Shown here piece by piece: positions 10,092 through 19,622 of a stretch of 64,000 nucleotides of DNA. A model generated the notes under the pieces. It saw only the letters and a list, made by a program, of their open reading frames with translations. It did not search any database and had not been told where the DNA came from. Both the position numbers and the translations under genes were made by a program. Within the stretch, counting starts at the first letter, position 1, and each line of letters opens with the position of its first letter. This DNA comes from a gamma proteobacterium HTCC2207. GTDB lineage: Bacteria; Pseudomonadota; Gammaproteobacteria; Pseudomonadales; Porticoccaceae. Where the stretch lies: NCBI GenBank assembly GCA_905182265.1, contig CAJJAO010000019.1, positions 1 through 64,000 on the forward strand, read 5' to 3'.

Positions 10092-10120
10092 TTGTTAATT
10101 ACTTTTTATATAGCTATATT
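10092..10120 (+). promoter_or_regulatory. Probable promoter of mdeR in the mdeR-mdeA divergent region
   Basis: TTGTTA (10092-10097) and TATATT (10115-10120) are 17 bases apart and lie 30 bases before the regulator start. The 120-base divergent region is very AT-rich, as expected for an Lrp-type control region. Confidence 0.45.
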
Positions 10121-10150
10121 CACCACTAATATTATATTTTTAGGTGAGTT

Positions 10151-10630
10151 ATGCCAATTCCGAAGTTAGATCGAATGGACCGCCGTATTCTTGAAGAGAT
10201 TCAGTCCGACGGCAGTATTAGTAACCTAGAGTTAGCTGACAGAATCGGGCTTTCACCGTCCCCCTGTGCTCGTCGCGTGAAGTTACTTCAGGAGAGCGGC
10301 ATTATTAGTCGACAGATCACTGTGCTTGACCAGAAGAAGTTAGGGCTACCTATTAGTATCTATATTTCGGTCAGCCTGGATCATCAAAGCCCAGACCGGT
10401 TGGCTAATTTTGATGCGAAGGTGACTGGCTGGCCGGAGGTTGTTGAGTGTTCTTTGATTACCGGCAGCGATACCGATTACCTATTAAAGGTGGTTATGCC
10501 AGACATGGACTACTACCAGCGGTTTTTGCTGGACAAGTTAAATCAGATTGAAGGGGTGAGCAGTATTAAAACGAGTTTTGTATTGCGTCAGGTGGTGCAG
10601 AGAACCGAAATGCCGCTGAGCCACATCTAA
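10151..10630 (+). CDS. mdeR: Lrp/AsnC-family regulator, probable activator of mdeA
   Basis: This 159-residue protein has the N-terminal winged helix-turn-helix (LDRMDRRILEEIQSDGSISN, then LELADRIGLSPSPCARRVK) and a C-terminal RAM ligand-binding domain (about 70-150, GSDTDYLLKVVMPDMDYYQRF). It is divergent from methionine gamma-lyase with a 120-base shared control region, and AGGTGAG precedes its ATG. By analogy with P. putida MdeR it should control mdeA in response to methionine or a product. The ligand is inference; the family assignment is clear. Confidence 0.88.
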   Translation: MPIPKLDRMDRRILEEIQSDGSISNLELADRIGLSPSPCARRVKLLQESGIISRQITVLDQKKLGLPISIYISVSLDHQSPDRLANFDAKVTGWPEVVECSLITGSDTDYLLKVVMPDMDYYQRFLLDKLNQIEGVSSIKTSFVLRQVVQRTEMPLSHI

Positions 10631-10659
10631 AGATGGGGCGCCATATATGAACGTAAAAA

Positions 10660-10694
10660 CAATCTAGACTCGGGCTAGATTGCTATCTTTTTTT
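10660..10694. terminator. Bidirectional terminator between mdeR and der
   Basis: CAATCTAG/CTAGATTG form an 8-bp stem with a 7-base loop (10660-10682). CTATCTTTTTTT follows on the plus strand and GTTTTTAC on the minus strand, so it can serve both convergent genes. The hairpin ends exactly at the last base of the der stop. Confidence 0.8.
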
Positions 10695-12092
10695 CCTATC
10701 TACATCATTGCGCTTACTGTACTTAACAATCTTCTTACGCTTCTCAACCGGACGATCACCACTGTTAACCGCCTTGGTCTTATAGGGGTTATCACCGGTG
10801 CGGTACTCGACTTTGATTGGCGTGCCATGCAGGCCCAATTCGCGACGGAAAATCTTTTCTAAATATCTTGTGTACTGTGCAGGCACAGAATCTGTCTGAT
10901 TGCCGTGAATAATAATCACCGGAGGGTTACGACCACCGGCGTGGGCAAAGCGCAGTTTAATACGACGGCCATGCACCATGGGCGGCTGATGCTCTTCAAC
11001 GGCACCTTCCAATACTTTGGTTAGGCGCGAGGCACTTAATGTATCTGTAGCGGCGGAATAGGCTGCCTGGATAGAGTCGTAGAGATTACCAACACCTGTA
11101 CCATGAAGCGCCGAAATAAAATGCACATCGGCAAACTCAGCAAATTGTAGGCGGCGCTTTATATCGGACTTAATCTTGTCGCGCATTTCTGGGTCAAGAC
11201 CATCCCACTTATTAACCCCTACAACCAAACCACGACCAGCATCAATAACCGAACCCATGAGGTGCATATCTTGCTCAACCAAACCCTCTTGGGCATCGAT
11301 CATCAGGATCACCACATTGGCGTCGTCGATGGCCTGCAATGTCTTCACGATCGAGAATTTCTCAACCGCTAACTTAATATTTTTGCGCTTGCGAATACCG
11401 GCGGTATCAATCAGCGTGTACTCTTTGCCATGACGTTCATAATCAATATAAACGCTGTCTCTTGTTGTTCCGGCTTCGTCGAACACCACAACACGGTCTT
11501 CGCCTAGTAGGCGATTAACGAGGGTCGACTTACCCACATTGGGGCGGCCCACCACACCAATCTTGATGCTGTTTAAGCCGCTGTTATCGGGCTCGACATA
11601 TTCTGGGTAGGGTTCAAGTAACTCCTCCATCATCGAGCGTACGCCACGACCATGGGTTGCGGTAGTTGGGAACATACCTGAAAACCCTAGCTGATAAAAA
11701 TCTGCCAAGGCCTCGGAAGGTTCTAAGCCATCAATTTTATTAGCGACCAGATATACTTTGCGGTTCTTCTTGCGCAATGTTTCCGCAATCATATGATCTG
11801 CGGCAATAATCCCAGACCGGCAATCAACAATAAACAACACGATATCGGCTTCGTCCATAGCCAGCAGAGACTGCTCGGCCATACCCACATCAATGCCCTC
11901 TTCTTCACCGCTAATACCGCCGGTGTCGATAACCATAAAACGACGGTCATACATTTCACCGTCGCCATATTTGCGATCCCGCGTTAGACCAGAATAGTTG
12001 GCCACCAGCGCGTCGCGACTGCGAGTAAGTCGATTAAAGAGTGTGGATTTGCCCACATTGGGACGCCCCACCAGGGCGATAACAGGAATCAT
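10683..12092 (-). CDS. der: Ribosome-biogenesis GTPase Der (EngA)
   Basis: Der is an essential double-GTPase acting in maturation of the 50S subunit. The 469-residue protein has two G domains, each with a [10 protein letters not shown]-loop (about residues 8-16 and 182-190), the G3 motifs DTGG and DTAG and the G4 motifs NKID and NKWD, then a C-terminal KH-like domain with [11 protein letters not shown] lysine/arginine-rich tail follows ([17 protein letters not shown]). It is on the bamB strand, but an aminotransferase gene and its terminator separate the two, so it is probably transcribed on its own. Confidence 0.97.
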   Translation of the reverse strand: MIPVIALVGRPNVGKSTLFNRLTRSRDALVANYSGLTRDRKYGDGEMYDRRFMVIDTGGISGEEEGIDVGMAEQSLLAMDEADIVLFIVDCRSGIIAADHMIAETLRKKNRKVYLVANKIDGLEPSEALADFYQLGFSGMFPTTATHGRGVRSMMEELLEPYPEYVEPDNSGLNSIKIGVVGRPNVGKSTLVNRLLGEDRVVVFDEAGTTRDSVYIDYERHGKEYTLIDTAGIRKRKNIKLAVEKFSIVKTLQAIDDANVVILMIDAQEGLVEQDMHLMGSVIDAGRGLVVGVNKWDGLDPEMRDKIKSDIKRRLQFAEFADVHFISALHGTGVGNLYDSIQAAYSAATDTLSASRLTKVLEGAVEEHQPPMVHGRRIKLRFAHAGGRNPPVIIIHGNQTDSVPAQYTRYLEKIFRRELGLHGTPIKVEYRTGDNPYKTKAVNSGDRPVEKRKKIVKYSKRNDVDRKKR

Positions 12093-12095
12093 GGA

Positions 12096-12128
12096 ATAAA
12101 AAATGCCGCAGGTTTCAAGTGCGGCATT
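12096..12128 (-). terminator. Intrinsic terminator after the aminotransferase gene
   Basis: AATGCCGC and GCGGCATT pair across an 11-base loop and are followed on the minus strand by TTTTTTATTCC. The hairpin lies between the aminotransferase stop and the der ATG, only a few bases from the latter. Confidence 0.85.
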
Positions 12129-12170
12129 CTACGTTAGTTTGGGTTGGTTAACACTAGTAACCTTTAGAGC

Positions 12171-13499
12171 TTAGGCGATCTTATCTATGACTCGCCGAAC
12201 CGCTGCAAACATAGCGTGGATATCGTCTGGTTTGGAATTTAAAAATGGTGAGAACTGTAATATATCCATACCATTACGGATGACTAAATCTTCATCCCAA
12301 AAACAGTGTTTGTGAGCGTCCAAACCTCTGGCTCCAGGTGAACCCTCTCTAGGGGCTAATTCTATGGCGCCCATTAAGCCAAAGTTGCGCACATCAATAA
12401 CCTTAGGGTGATCATCAAACTGATGAATTGCTTCGGCAAACATAGTCTCTAGCTCACGAGATTGCTCAAAGCTACCCTCTTGCTCATATACCTCTAAGGT
12501 GGCCAGGCCAGCAGCTGCAGCAATTGGGTGACCCGAATAGGTATAGCCATGAAACAGTTCAATCCCCTGCTCGTGCCCCTGCATAAACGCCTGATAGATG
12601 GCCGAGCTAGCAAGCACTGCACCCATGGGTATCACGCCATTGGTTAGCCCTTTGGCAGTGGTAATAACGTCTGGGGTTACACCAAAACGCTGAGCGGCAA
12701 AGGGAGCTCCGATGCGACCGAAGGCAGTAATTACCTCATCAAATATTAGCAGTATGCCGTGCTTGGTACAGATTTCTCGCAACCGCTCAAGGTAGCCCAC
12801 TGGCGGGGGCAAAATGCCAGTGGATCCCGCAACCGGCTCAACAATAACCGCTGCAATCGTGCTAGCGTCATGAAGTGCAACCATGGCTTCCAACTCTTCC
12901 ACCAGATGCCCACCCCACTGAGGCTGGCCATGACTAAACGCGGCATGTTCAAGGTTATGGGTGTGCGGGAGGTGGTCAACACCAGGAATCAGATTGGCAC
13001 TGTACATTTTTCGATTGGCCGCTATACCACCCACAGAAATGCCGCCAAAATTCACGCCGTGATAGCCCCGCTGGCGACCGATCAATCGAGTACGGCCCGC
13101 ATCGCCACGGGCCCGATGGTAGCCCAGAGCAATTTTTAAGGCAGTATCCACAGACTCAGAACCTGAGTTGGTAAAGAAACAGTGGTCGAGACCCTCTGGC
13201 GCTAGCTGAGTAAGCTTATCGGCCAACTCAAAGGCTTTGTTATGGCCTAATTGAAACCCCATACATAGATCTAATGTAGCAACCTGAGACTGCACTGCTT
13301 CAACAATTTTAGGATGGCAATGGCCAATACCTGAGGTCCATAAACCAGAAAAACCATCATAGATTTTGCGCCCGTCGTTACTGATGTAATGGTGCCCGCT
13401 TGCAGACGCAATTAACCGAGGAGACTTTTTAAAGTCGCGGTTAGCGGTAAACGGCATCCAATAGGCGTCCATAGAAGACTCTGAAGGCTGGTGGTGCAT
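12171..13499 (-). CDS. Class III omega-aminotransferase (beta-alanine/polyamine--pyruvate type)
   Basis: This 442-residue PLP enzyme belongs to the omega-amino acid:pyruvate aminotransferase group. Near the N-terminus it reads DAYWMPFTANRDF and DGFSGLWTSGIGH. It has the PLP contacts NSGSES, GYHG and IFDEVITAFGR, and the Schiff-base Lys283 in TAKGLTNG. It resembles beta-alanine--pyruvate aminotransferases along its length. Its divergent neighbour is a PuuR-like regulator, which makes a diamine, polyamine-derived or beta-amino acid substrate plausible. The pair is inserted between bamB and der, normally neighbours in this gene block, and the gene has its own terminator. Confidence 0.88.
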   Translation of the reverse strand: MHHQPSESSMDAYWMPFTANRDFKKSPRLIASASGHHYISNDGRKIYDGFSGLWTSGIGHCHPKIVEAVQSQVATLDLCMGFQLGHNKAFELADKLTQLAPEGLDHCFFTNSGSESVDTALKIALGYHRARGDAGRTRLIGRQRGYHGVNFGGISVGGIAANRKMYSANLIPGVDHLPHTHNLEHAAFSHGQPQWGGHLVEELEAMVALHDASTIAAVIVEPVAGSTGILPPPVGYLERLREICTKHGILLIFDEVITAFGRIGAPFAAQRFGVTPDVITTAKGLTNGVIPMGAVLASSAIYQAFMQGHEQGIELFHGYTYSGHPIAAAAGLATLEVYEQEGSFEQSRELETMFAEAIHQFDDHPKVIDVRNFGLMGAIELAPREGSPGARGLDAHKHCFWDEDLVIRNGMDILQFSPFLNSKPDDIHAMFAAVRRVIDKIA

Positions 13500-13608
13500 G
13501 GCTATCTCTTTTTCTTAGGTGTTTAGTCGATAGGTAGCCTTGAGAAAGCTAATATAGGCTCGACTTCCAAGGGTCGTAAACCCGCACTCTATTACGCTAT
13601 GAATCTGT

Positions 13609-13622
13609 TAAACAAGCGTTTA
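13609..13622. promoter_or_regulatory. Candidate operator 1 (TAAAC-N4-GTTTA)
   Basis: A dyad TAAACAAGCGTTTA lies in the 217-base region between the divergent aminotransferase and regulator genes. It shares the TAAAC/GTTTA half-site with a second dyad 47 bases away. Confidence 0.4.
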
Positions 13623-13668
13623 CCTAAGAATATTAAGTCACTGATATCTATAGACTTATCTCTCGAGC

Positions 13669-13686
13669 TGTTTAATATACTAAACA
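13669..13686. promoter_or_regulatory. Candidate operator 2 (TGTTTA-N6-TAAACA)
   Basis: TGTTTAATATACTAAACA is a dyad with perfect 6-base arms, 30 bases upstream of the regulator start. Its AT core flanked by inverted arms is the kind of site used by dimeric XRE-family regulators such as PuuR, so it is the best candidate for autoregulation. Confidence 0.5.
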
Positions 13687-13716
13687 CATACAGGCTAAAC
13701 CAAACAGGAACCTAGC

Positions 13717-14265
13717 ATGGAACATGAAACTGGCCGCCGCCTGCGAGAAATTCGCACTAAAACAGGGCTCTCCCAACGACAGTTGGCTAAAACATCTGGT
13801 GTCGCTAACGCCACCATTTCCCAAATTGAGTCTGGCGCAATGAACCCCACAGTAGGCATGCTAAAAAAAGTATTGGGCGGCATTCCCATTAGTCTTAGCG
13901 ACTTTTTTGCCGATGACTTCAGTTTTTCGGAGCAGGTTTTTTTTAGCGCTGATAATCTGTTAGAGCTGGGCGATAAAGGAGTCTCGTATTTACAGGTGGG
14001 TAATCACCTGCACAATAAAGCCATACAGATGATGAAGGAGTCCTATCAACCAGGCGCCCATACAGGTAAGCACGCCATTCAACATGAAGGCGAGGAATGC
14101 GGGATTATTCTACGAGGTACCTTAGAAGTGCAGGTAGGGGACGAAAAGAAAGTGCTCAAAGCGGGAGATGCCTATTATTTTAAAAGCACCATACCCCACC
14201 ACTTTAAAAATGTTGGCCGCGAACCCTGCGAACTCATTACGGCTTGCTCTCCGCCGAGTTTTTAA
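13717..14265 (+). CDS. XRE-cupin transcriptional regulator, PuuR-like
   Basis: This 182-residue protein has an N-terminal helix-turn-helix (GRRLREIRTKTGLSQRQLAK, then TSGVANATISQIESG) and a C-terminal cupin-2 domain (about 110-180, EGEECGIILRGTLEVQVGD, IPHHFKN). Spacing and motifs follow E. coli PuuR, the repressor of putrescine use. It is divergent from the omega-aminotransferase, which it most likely controls through the TGTTTA dyads. The inducer is not known; a polyamine or omega-amino acid is an inference from the family. Confidence 0.85.
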   Translation: MEHETGRRLREIRTKTGLSQRQLAKTSGVANATISQIESGAMNPTVGMLKKVLGGIPISLSDFFADDFSFSEQVFFSADNLLELGDKGVSYLQVGNHLHNKAIQMMKESYQPGAHTGKHAIQHEGEECGIILRGTLEVQVGDEKKVLKAGDAYYFKSTIPHHFKNVGREPCELITACSPPSF

Positions 14266-14330
14266 ATCGGCCTAACGCGCAAGCTAGTGGATACAAAAAG
14301 CTTAAAAAAAGAGGACCGCTGAGGGCAATT

Positions 14331-14361
14331 ACTGCTACCTCGAGGGATTCGAGATAGCAGT
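14331..14361. terminator. Hairpin between convergent regulator and bamB
   Basis: ACTGCTA-CCTCGA and TCGAG-ATAGCAGT form an imperfect 12-13 bp stem with a short loop in the 128-base gap between two convergent genes. No T-run abuts it directly on either strand, so it may act as a weak terminator or a 3' stabiliser. Confidence 0.45.
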
Positions 14362-14393
14362 AGCAAGAAATAGCCTTACTAACTACCTGATGT

Positions 14394-15551
14394 TTATCGT
14401 AGTTCGTAAGCGCTTAATGAACCGCTATTAGCTTGGACGATTAAGCGATTGCCAACGGTCAGTAAAGGCGCGCTAACACCACTGCCATCGACTTTCTCAC
14501 GGCCTACAAAGTGGCCATCAGTTGGATCCAGCAGATGCAAAAATCCCTTGGCATCAACGACGGCAATAGTACCCGCAAACTTAGCTGGGCCTGTTAAGCG
14601 ACGTAAAAATAGCTCGTCATTACTCCAAAGTACCTGACCACTGCCGGCCTTAAATGCTCGCACTCTATCTTCATCTTCAGTCACAAACACCTTATCGCCA
14701 CTGTGGGCTGGGGCAAAATGTGATGAGCTATCTTGGAACCACAGGCTGCGACCCGTACCGCGAGAAAGCGCACCCAAACGACCCTGATAGGTTACCGAAT
14801 AGATAACATCGCCAACCAATAATGGCTGACCATCAATATCAACCATACGCTCTAACTCGGTGCGACCTTTTGGTACCGCCAGACGAGACTCCCAAATCAA
14901 TGAACCATTGGCTGGGTTAAAGGCAATTAACTTGCCTGAGTCAAACCCAGACAACACCATGTTGTTAGTCACGATAGCTTCACTGATACCGCGTACGGTA
15001 AGAATCGGCGCGTCACCATCATGCTGCCAAAGCTCTTCACCGGTGGCGGCGTCTAGAGCAAATAATTTATTGTCCACGGTCTGAACTACAGCAACCTCAC
15101 CGTTAGATTTGGGGCTGGATAAAATTTCAGAACTGACTTTAGCTGTCCAGTTAATTGAACCGTCAGCGGCATTCAGTGAATACACATCACCTTCGATAGT
15201 ACCAACCATGACTTGGCCAGCGGCATAGCCCACACCACCAGAAATGGCGACCTCTAGATCGATGGCCCAGCGTTTTTTGCCTGTTGCAATGTCTACTGCC
15301 ACGATATTACCTTCGTGACCGCCAGCAAAAATGGTATCGCTGCTCGCCACTGGTCTCAAGCTAGACCAGTAATCTCTATTGCCAGACCCTATCTTTGTTG
15401 ACCAAAGACGCTTAACACTCACTTCCGATTCGAACTTAACCAGCTCAGCCGGTGTAATAGCAGCGTCATCTTCGTCACCACCGAAATAACTACATCCGGT
15501 TAGCAGTAAAGTACAGAGCAGTGCATTAGTGAGTCGTATAAGGTGCTTCAT
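14394..15551 (-). CDS. bamB: Outer-membrane assembly lipoprotein BamB
   Basis: BamB is the beta-propeller subunit of the BAM complex that inserts beta-barrel proteins such as the TonB receptor in this window. The 385-residue protein has a lipoprotein signal ending LLLTGCSYF (lipobox Cys20). Repeated PQQ-like blades follow, for example NIVAVDIATGKKRWAIDLE, LFALDAATGEELWQHDG and LIAFNPANGSLIWESRL. Its ATG overlaps the yfgM stop by four bases, which indicates translational coupling. Confidence 0.96.
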   Translation of the reverse strand: MKHLIRLTNALLCTLLLTGCSYFGGDEDDAAITPAELVKFESEVSVKRLWSTKIGSGNRDYWSSLRPVASSDTIFAGGHEGNIVAVDIATGKKRWAIDLEVAISGGVGYAAGQVMVGTIEGDVYSLNAADGSINWTAKVSSEILSSPKSNGEVAVVQTVDNKLFALDAATGEELWQHDGDAPILTVRGISEAIVTNNMVLSGFDSGKLIAFNPANGSLIWESRLAVPKGRTELERMVDIDGQPLLVGDVIYSVTYQGRLGALSRGTGRSLWFQDSSSHFAPAHSGDKVFVTEDEDRVRAFKAGSGQVLWSNDELFLRRLTGPAKFAGTIAVVDAKGFLHLLDPTDGHFVGREKVDGSGVSAPLLTVGNRLIVQANSGSLSAYELR

Positions 15552-16315
15552 TGACTATCGCCCTCTTGGCTTTCGCCTATCTGGTTTGTGTCGTCTTTAG
15601 TAGCTTTTAGAGTCGCTTCGAGAGTAGCTTCGAGAGTAGCTGGCTCTAAAACCGCTACAGGTTTTACTTGGCTTATCTTCAGCTGCAAGATATTGACGAT
15701 CATTTGATCGGTAGAATCATTTGCCGCCAACGCCGACTCATAGGCTGTGTAAGCAGCTGCCGTATTACCCTGCTGGAGATAAAAATCACCTTTGGCTTCT
15801 TCGTAGGCAGATTTCATTTCAGCGGGATCTATACCCTGTACCATCTGCAATGCAGTCTCTATGTTGCCACGGGCTGCTTCAACACGTGCCAAACGCAATT
15901 TAACCAAACGCTCGGTTTCGGGCTCGGGGTCTTGGTCCATAGCCCACTGTAGTTCAGTGGCAGCTCGGTCTAGCTCGTTATTATCGACGGCTATTTTGGC
16001 GTTTAGTAGGGCAGCGAATTGTGCGTAACCTGAACCGGAAAAATCTGCTTTTAACTGATTAGCGAGATTATTAATCGCGACTTCTTTCTGCAGATTCAAC
16101 GCTCCACCATCGGACTGACTGGCAACAATATCAATCATCTCGATATATAAATCTGAGGCTTGCTGAGCCTGAGCCTGCTGACTGTCTTGCCAGCCCTGCC
16201 AGCCAAAGTAACCGCCTACTACTAACACCACTGAGACAACTATTTGAAGGCCATTTTCGGCCCACCAGCGTTTAAAGCTTTCGATTTGTTCTTCTTCTGA
16301 TAGATGGTCTGCCAC
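15548..16315 (-). CDS. yfgM: YfgM-like ancillary SecYEG translocon subunit
   Basis: This 255-residue protein has a short cytosolic N-terminus (LSEEEQIESFKRWWAENG), one membrane anchor (about 22-41) and a periplasmic TPR domain, the layout of YfgM. YfgM links the Sec translocon to periplasmic chaperones. It sits between hisS and bamB as usual. The last 30 residues are unusual: the repeated motif ATLEATLEATLKATK is encoded by 12-base tandem repeats and looks like a recent low-complexity extension. Confidence 0.93.
   Translation of the reverse strand: MADHLSEEEQIESFKRWWAENGLQIVVSVVLVVGGYFGWQGWQDSQQAQAQQASDLYIEMIDIVASQSDGGALNLQKEVAINNLANQLKADFSGSGYAQFAALLNAKIAVDNNELDRAATELQWAMDQDPEPETERLVKLRLARVEAARGNIETALQMVQGIDPAEMKSAYEEAKGDFYLQQGNTAAAYTAYESALAANDSTDQMIVNILQLKISQVKPVAVLEPATLEATLEATLKATKDDTNQIGESQEGDSQ
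15609..15644 (-). repeat. 12-bp in-frame tandem repeat at the 3' end of yfgM
   Basis: Three adjacent 12-base units (AGAGTCGCTTCG, AGAGTAGCTTCG, AGAGTAGCTGGC on the plus strand) encode the Ala-Thr-Leu-Glu repeats near the YfgM C-terminus. Confidence 0.85.
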
Positions 16316-16357
16316 GGTAAATCCTTAATTATTCAATATTTATGTAAAGTGTCTACG

Positions 16358-17626
16358 TTAAAAGTGATGTTTCAGTAGCTCGGTCACATCGGTCTGAGCT
16401 ATGGTTTCTTGGGACGTATCCTTGCGTAGATATTTCACGCCGACCGTCCCTGCTTTCGCTTCGTCTTCAGCCAGTATTAACGCAATCGCAGCGCCACTCT
16501 TGTCGGCCTTCTTGATTTGAGACTTAAAGCTGCCACCACCGCAGTGACATTCTAATCTAATACTGGGGCAATCGCTGCGCAATTTTTCGGCCAAAACTAG
16601 CGCCTGCTGCTCTACGTCGCCTACCGCTACAAGGTACACGTCGACAGTTTGGCCAACACTATCAGGGACAACAGCCAACTCGTCAAGCAGTAGCACTAGC
16701 CGTTCAATGCCCATGGCAAAACCCACACCAGGGCAGGGTTTACCGCCAAGCTGTTCGACTAAACCATCGTAGCGACCACCAGCACATACAGTACCCTGTG
16801 CCCCCAGATGAGTTGTCACCCATTCAAAGACGGTTTTGCTGTAGTAATCCAAGCCACGTACAAGTCGCGGGTTGATTTCGTAGGGAATATTGGCGGCATC
16901 TAATACGGCGCAAAGCTGTTCAAAATGCGTTCGAGATTCCTCGTCAATAAAATCTTTTAGACTAGGGGCATCATTTAATAGTGCCTGAACATCTGGGTTT
17001 TTACTGTCCAGAATACGCATGGGATTTGAGGTTAATCGGCGCTGACTATCTTCATCGAGTTGTTCGTGGCGAGCCGTTAAAAATTCTACTAGGGCCTCGC
17101 GATACTTCGCCCGGTCTGCAGAGGTACCAAGACTATTGATCTGCAATGTCACGGCATGGTCAATTTTTAATGTTTTCCAGAGCCGCGCAGTAATCAGCAG
17201 TAATTCGGCATCGATATCTGGGCCGGTTAAGCCAAAGGCTTCAACACCAATCTGATGAAACTGGCGCAGGCGGCCCTTTTGCGGGCGCTCGTGGCGAAAC
17301 ATGGGGCCGGTATACCAAAGACGTTGGGTTTGATTGTGCAGCAACCCATTTTGAGTGCAGGCGCGAACACAGCCAGCGGTACCCTCGGGGCGTAAACTAA
17401 GACTATCGCCGTTGCGATCCTCAAAGCTGTACATTTCTTTTTCGACTATGTCAGTGACTTCTCCAACCGCACGTTTAAACAGTTCGGTCTGTTCGAGTAT
17501 CGGAAAGCGAATTTCACGATAGCTGTAACGACCCAACACATCGGCGACAGCTCTCTCAAGATACTGCCATGTGGCGGACTGTTCTGGGAGCAGGTCATTC
17601 ATGCCCCTGATGGATTGGATTTTCAT
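16358..17626 (-). CDS. hisS: Histidyl-tRNA synthetase
   Basis: This class II synthetase of 422 residues charges tRNA-His. It has motif 1 around [16 protein letters not shown], motif 2 with [17 protein letters not shown] and the motif 3 region [11 protein letters not shown]. The histidine-A motif is seen as [15 protein letters not shown]. The C-terminal anticodon-binding domain spans about 330-422. It lies between ispG and yfgM on the same strand with short gaps, the conserved gammaproteobacterial order. Confidence 0.98.
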   Translation of the reverse strand: MKIQSIRGMNDLLPEQSATWQYLERAVADVLGRYSYREIRFPILEQTELFKRAVGEVTDIVEKEMYSFEDRNGDSLSLRPEGTAGCVRACTQNGLLHNQTQRLWYTGPMFRHERPQKGRLRQFHQIGVEAFGLTGPDIDAELLLITARLWKTLKIDHAVTLQINSLGTSADRAKYREALVEFLTARHEQLDEDSQRRLTSNPMRILDSKNPDVQALLNDAPSLKDFIDEESRTHFEQLCAVLDAANIPYEINPRLVRGLDYYSKTVFEWVTTHLGAQGTVCAGGRYDGLVEQLGGKPCPGVGFAMGIERLVLLLDELAVVPDSVGQTVDVYLVAVGDVEQQALVLAEKLRSDCPSIRLECHCGGGSFKSQIKKADKSGAAIALILAEDEAKAGTVGVKYLRKDTSQETIAQTDVTELLKHHF

Positions 17627-17676
17627 GGACTGTCTATTATCTCTGTGTATTCTTTATGTTCTCAACGGCCATCATA

Positions 17677-18801
17677 CTAAGCTTTGGCGATCAAATTAGC
17701 GGCATCTGCGGCCAACTGCTTTTCTTTGGCTGCAGCTTTGGCGCGAATTTCAGCCTCTAAGGTGTCGACCAAATTATCGTTGCTGAGCTTATGATCGGGC
17801 TCGCCATCAAGGTAAACCAAGTTGGCTGGGCTACCGCCAGTCAAACCGAAATCAGACTCTTTGGCTTCGCCCGGGCCATTAACAATGCAACCAATGATGG
17901 ACACATCCATCGGCACTGTAATGTCTTCCAAGCGACTCTCTAGCTCATTAACGGTTTTAATCACATCGAAGTTCTGTCTTGAACAGCTGGGGCAGGCAAT
18001 AAAATTAATGCCTTTGCTACGTAGACGTAAGCTGCGCAACATATCCCACGCGACCTTGGCCTCTTCAACGGGATCGGCTGCCAGGGAGATACGCACTGTG
18101 TCGCCTATGCCGTCGAGTAATAGCGCCCCCAGACCTATGGCAGACTTTACTGTGCCGGAGCGCAGGCCCCCTGCTTCAGTAATACCCAGGTGTAATGGCT
18201 GTTCAATTCTGGTGGCTAAGTCACGATAAGCCGCGACAGCCATAAAAATATCTGAGGCTTTGACGCTAACTTTGAAATTTTGGAAATCATATTTGTCGAG
18301 CAAATCAACATTGCGCATAGCGGACTCCACCATGGCTTCCGCTGTAGGCTCACTATATTTGCGCAGTAGGTCTTTACCCAATGAACCGGCATTAACACCG
18401 ATGCGAATAGGAATATTGAGATCTTTTGCTTTGGCGATAACTTCACGCAATCGATCTTCGCGACTAATATTACCCGGATTAATGCGCAGGCAGTCGACAC
18501 CTAGGTCGGCTACTCTGAGGGCGATATGGTGGTCAAAATGAATGTCGGCAACTAAGGGCACATTGACCAGCTTACGAATCTGGCCAAAGGCTTCTGCTTC
18601 TTCTAGGGAGGGAACAGAGACACGCACTATGTCTGCACCAGCAGCTTGAATACGGTTTATCTGTGCCACCGTAGCCGCAACATCACCGGTGCTGGTGTTG
18701 GTCATGCTCTGCACAGAGATCGGCGCATCGCCGCCCACTGGGACATCGCCAACCATGATCTGTCGCGACTTACGTCTAATAATTGGTGTTTCGCTAAACA
18801 C
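17677..18801 (-). CDS. ispG: 4-hydroxy-3-methylbut-2-en-1-yl diphosphate synthase
   Basis: IspG performs the penultimate step of the MEP isoprenoid pathway, converting MEcPP to HMBPP with a [4Fe-4S] cluster. The 374-residue protein has the N-terminal TIM barrel ([26 protein letters not shown]) and the C-terminal cluster domain with [10 protein letters not shown] and [16 protein letters not shown]. The gene normally found between it and pilF, rodZ, is missing: only 13 bases separate the pilF stop from the ispG start. Confidence 0.98.
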   Translation of the reverse strand: MFSETPIIRRKSRQIMVGDVPVGGDAPISVQSMTNTSTGDVAATVAQINRIQAAGADIVRVSVPSLEEAEAFGQIRKLVNVPLVADIHFDHHIALRVADLGVDCLRINPGNISREDRLREVIAKAKDLNIPIRIGVNAGSLGKDLLRKYSEPTAEAMVESAMRNVDLLDKYDFQNFKVSVKASDIFMAVAAYRDLATRIEQPLHLGITEAGGLRSGTVKSAIGLGALLLDGIGDTVRISLAADPVEEAKVAWDMLRSLRLRSKGINFIACPSCSRQNFDVIKTVNELESRLEDITVPMDVSIIGCIVNGPGEAKESDFGLTGGSPANLVYLDGEPDHKLSNDNLVDTLEAEIRAKAAAKEKQLAADAANLIAKA

Positions 18802-18814
18802 TAATACTCTCTCG

Positions 18815-19582
18815 CTATTGCTTTAACCACTTTTGGTATTCTAGATTTTCGCTGGAATACGGAAATAAATTCTTTAGCTTTAAGCCCTGGCTAGCGGCTC
18901 CATCTAGGTTACCGAAATAGTCTTCTATGCGCACCGCCAACCAGAGACTCTTAGGCGTTGGCTGGGCCAAGAAAACATATTGATCTAGGGCCCGCTTGGC
19001 AATGGGCAGCTTCTGTTGCTCAAAGTATATCTCGGCAGCTTCGATAAAAGGTGGCGCAAATCCCGGCGTCAACTGGGTGGCTTTTTCAAAAGACTCAAGT
19101 GCCTCTTCCATCTGCCCTGTTTTACGCTGAGCCAACCCCAAAATATAAAATGCTTGGGGCCGACGCTCATAACCTAGATCTTCACTGACCAACTGCATCT
19201 GTTTCAGAGCCTCTTTAAAGCGACCCTGATTGTACAAAAACGCGGCAAAATTATACCTCGCCATACTGTCAGCTTTATTATTCGCAATAGCTTTGCGGAA
19301 GTACGTTTCCGCTAGCTCTGTCTCCTGTTCCAACTGGTAGAGCAGCGCGTAACCATTGTTAAGCTTTGATCGAGTCGCTTTGGAGTCAAAATTGGCCGCT
19401 TTCTCCAAATGCACTCTGGCCAGATCGCGGTTCTTGACACCAATATATTTCATTGCCAGCTTTATATGCTGAGCAAATGCTTGCTCTGGGTCTGCCACAC
19501 GCTTTTTAGCGTCTGGCCCCGAAACACAGCCCAACATGGCTGCCACTACTATCACTAACACAAACATTTTTGCTAATTTCAT
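18815..19582 (-). CDS. pilF: Type IV pilus biogenesis/stability lipoprotein PilF (PilW)
   Basis: This 255-residue lipoprotein (signal ending AAMLGCVSG, Cys19) has tandem TPR motifs over about 38-230 ([60 protein letters not shown]). It is the pilotin that helps assemble the PilQ secretin in the outer membrane. It sits between rlmN and ispG as in Pseudomonas. No other pilus genes are in the window, so the role rests on family and position. Confidence 0.9.
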   Translation of the reverse strand: MKLAKMFVLVIVVAAMLGCVSGPDAKKRVADPEQAFAQHIKLAMKYIGVKNRDLARVHLEKAANFDSKATRSKLNNGYALLYQLEQETELAETYFRKAIANNKADSMARYNFAAFLYNQGRFKEALKQMQLVSEDLGYERRPQAFYILGLAQRKTGQMEEALESFEKATQLTPGFAPPFIEAAEIYFEQQKLPIAKRALDQYVFLAQPTPKSLWLAVRIEDYFGNLDGAASQGLKLKNLFPYSSENLEYQKWLKQ

Positions 19583-19622
19583 GGTCAGATTCCCTCTGGG
19601 TATTACTTCCTTTATGGCGCTT

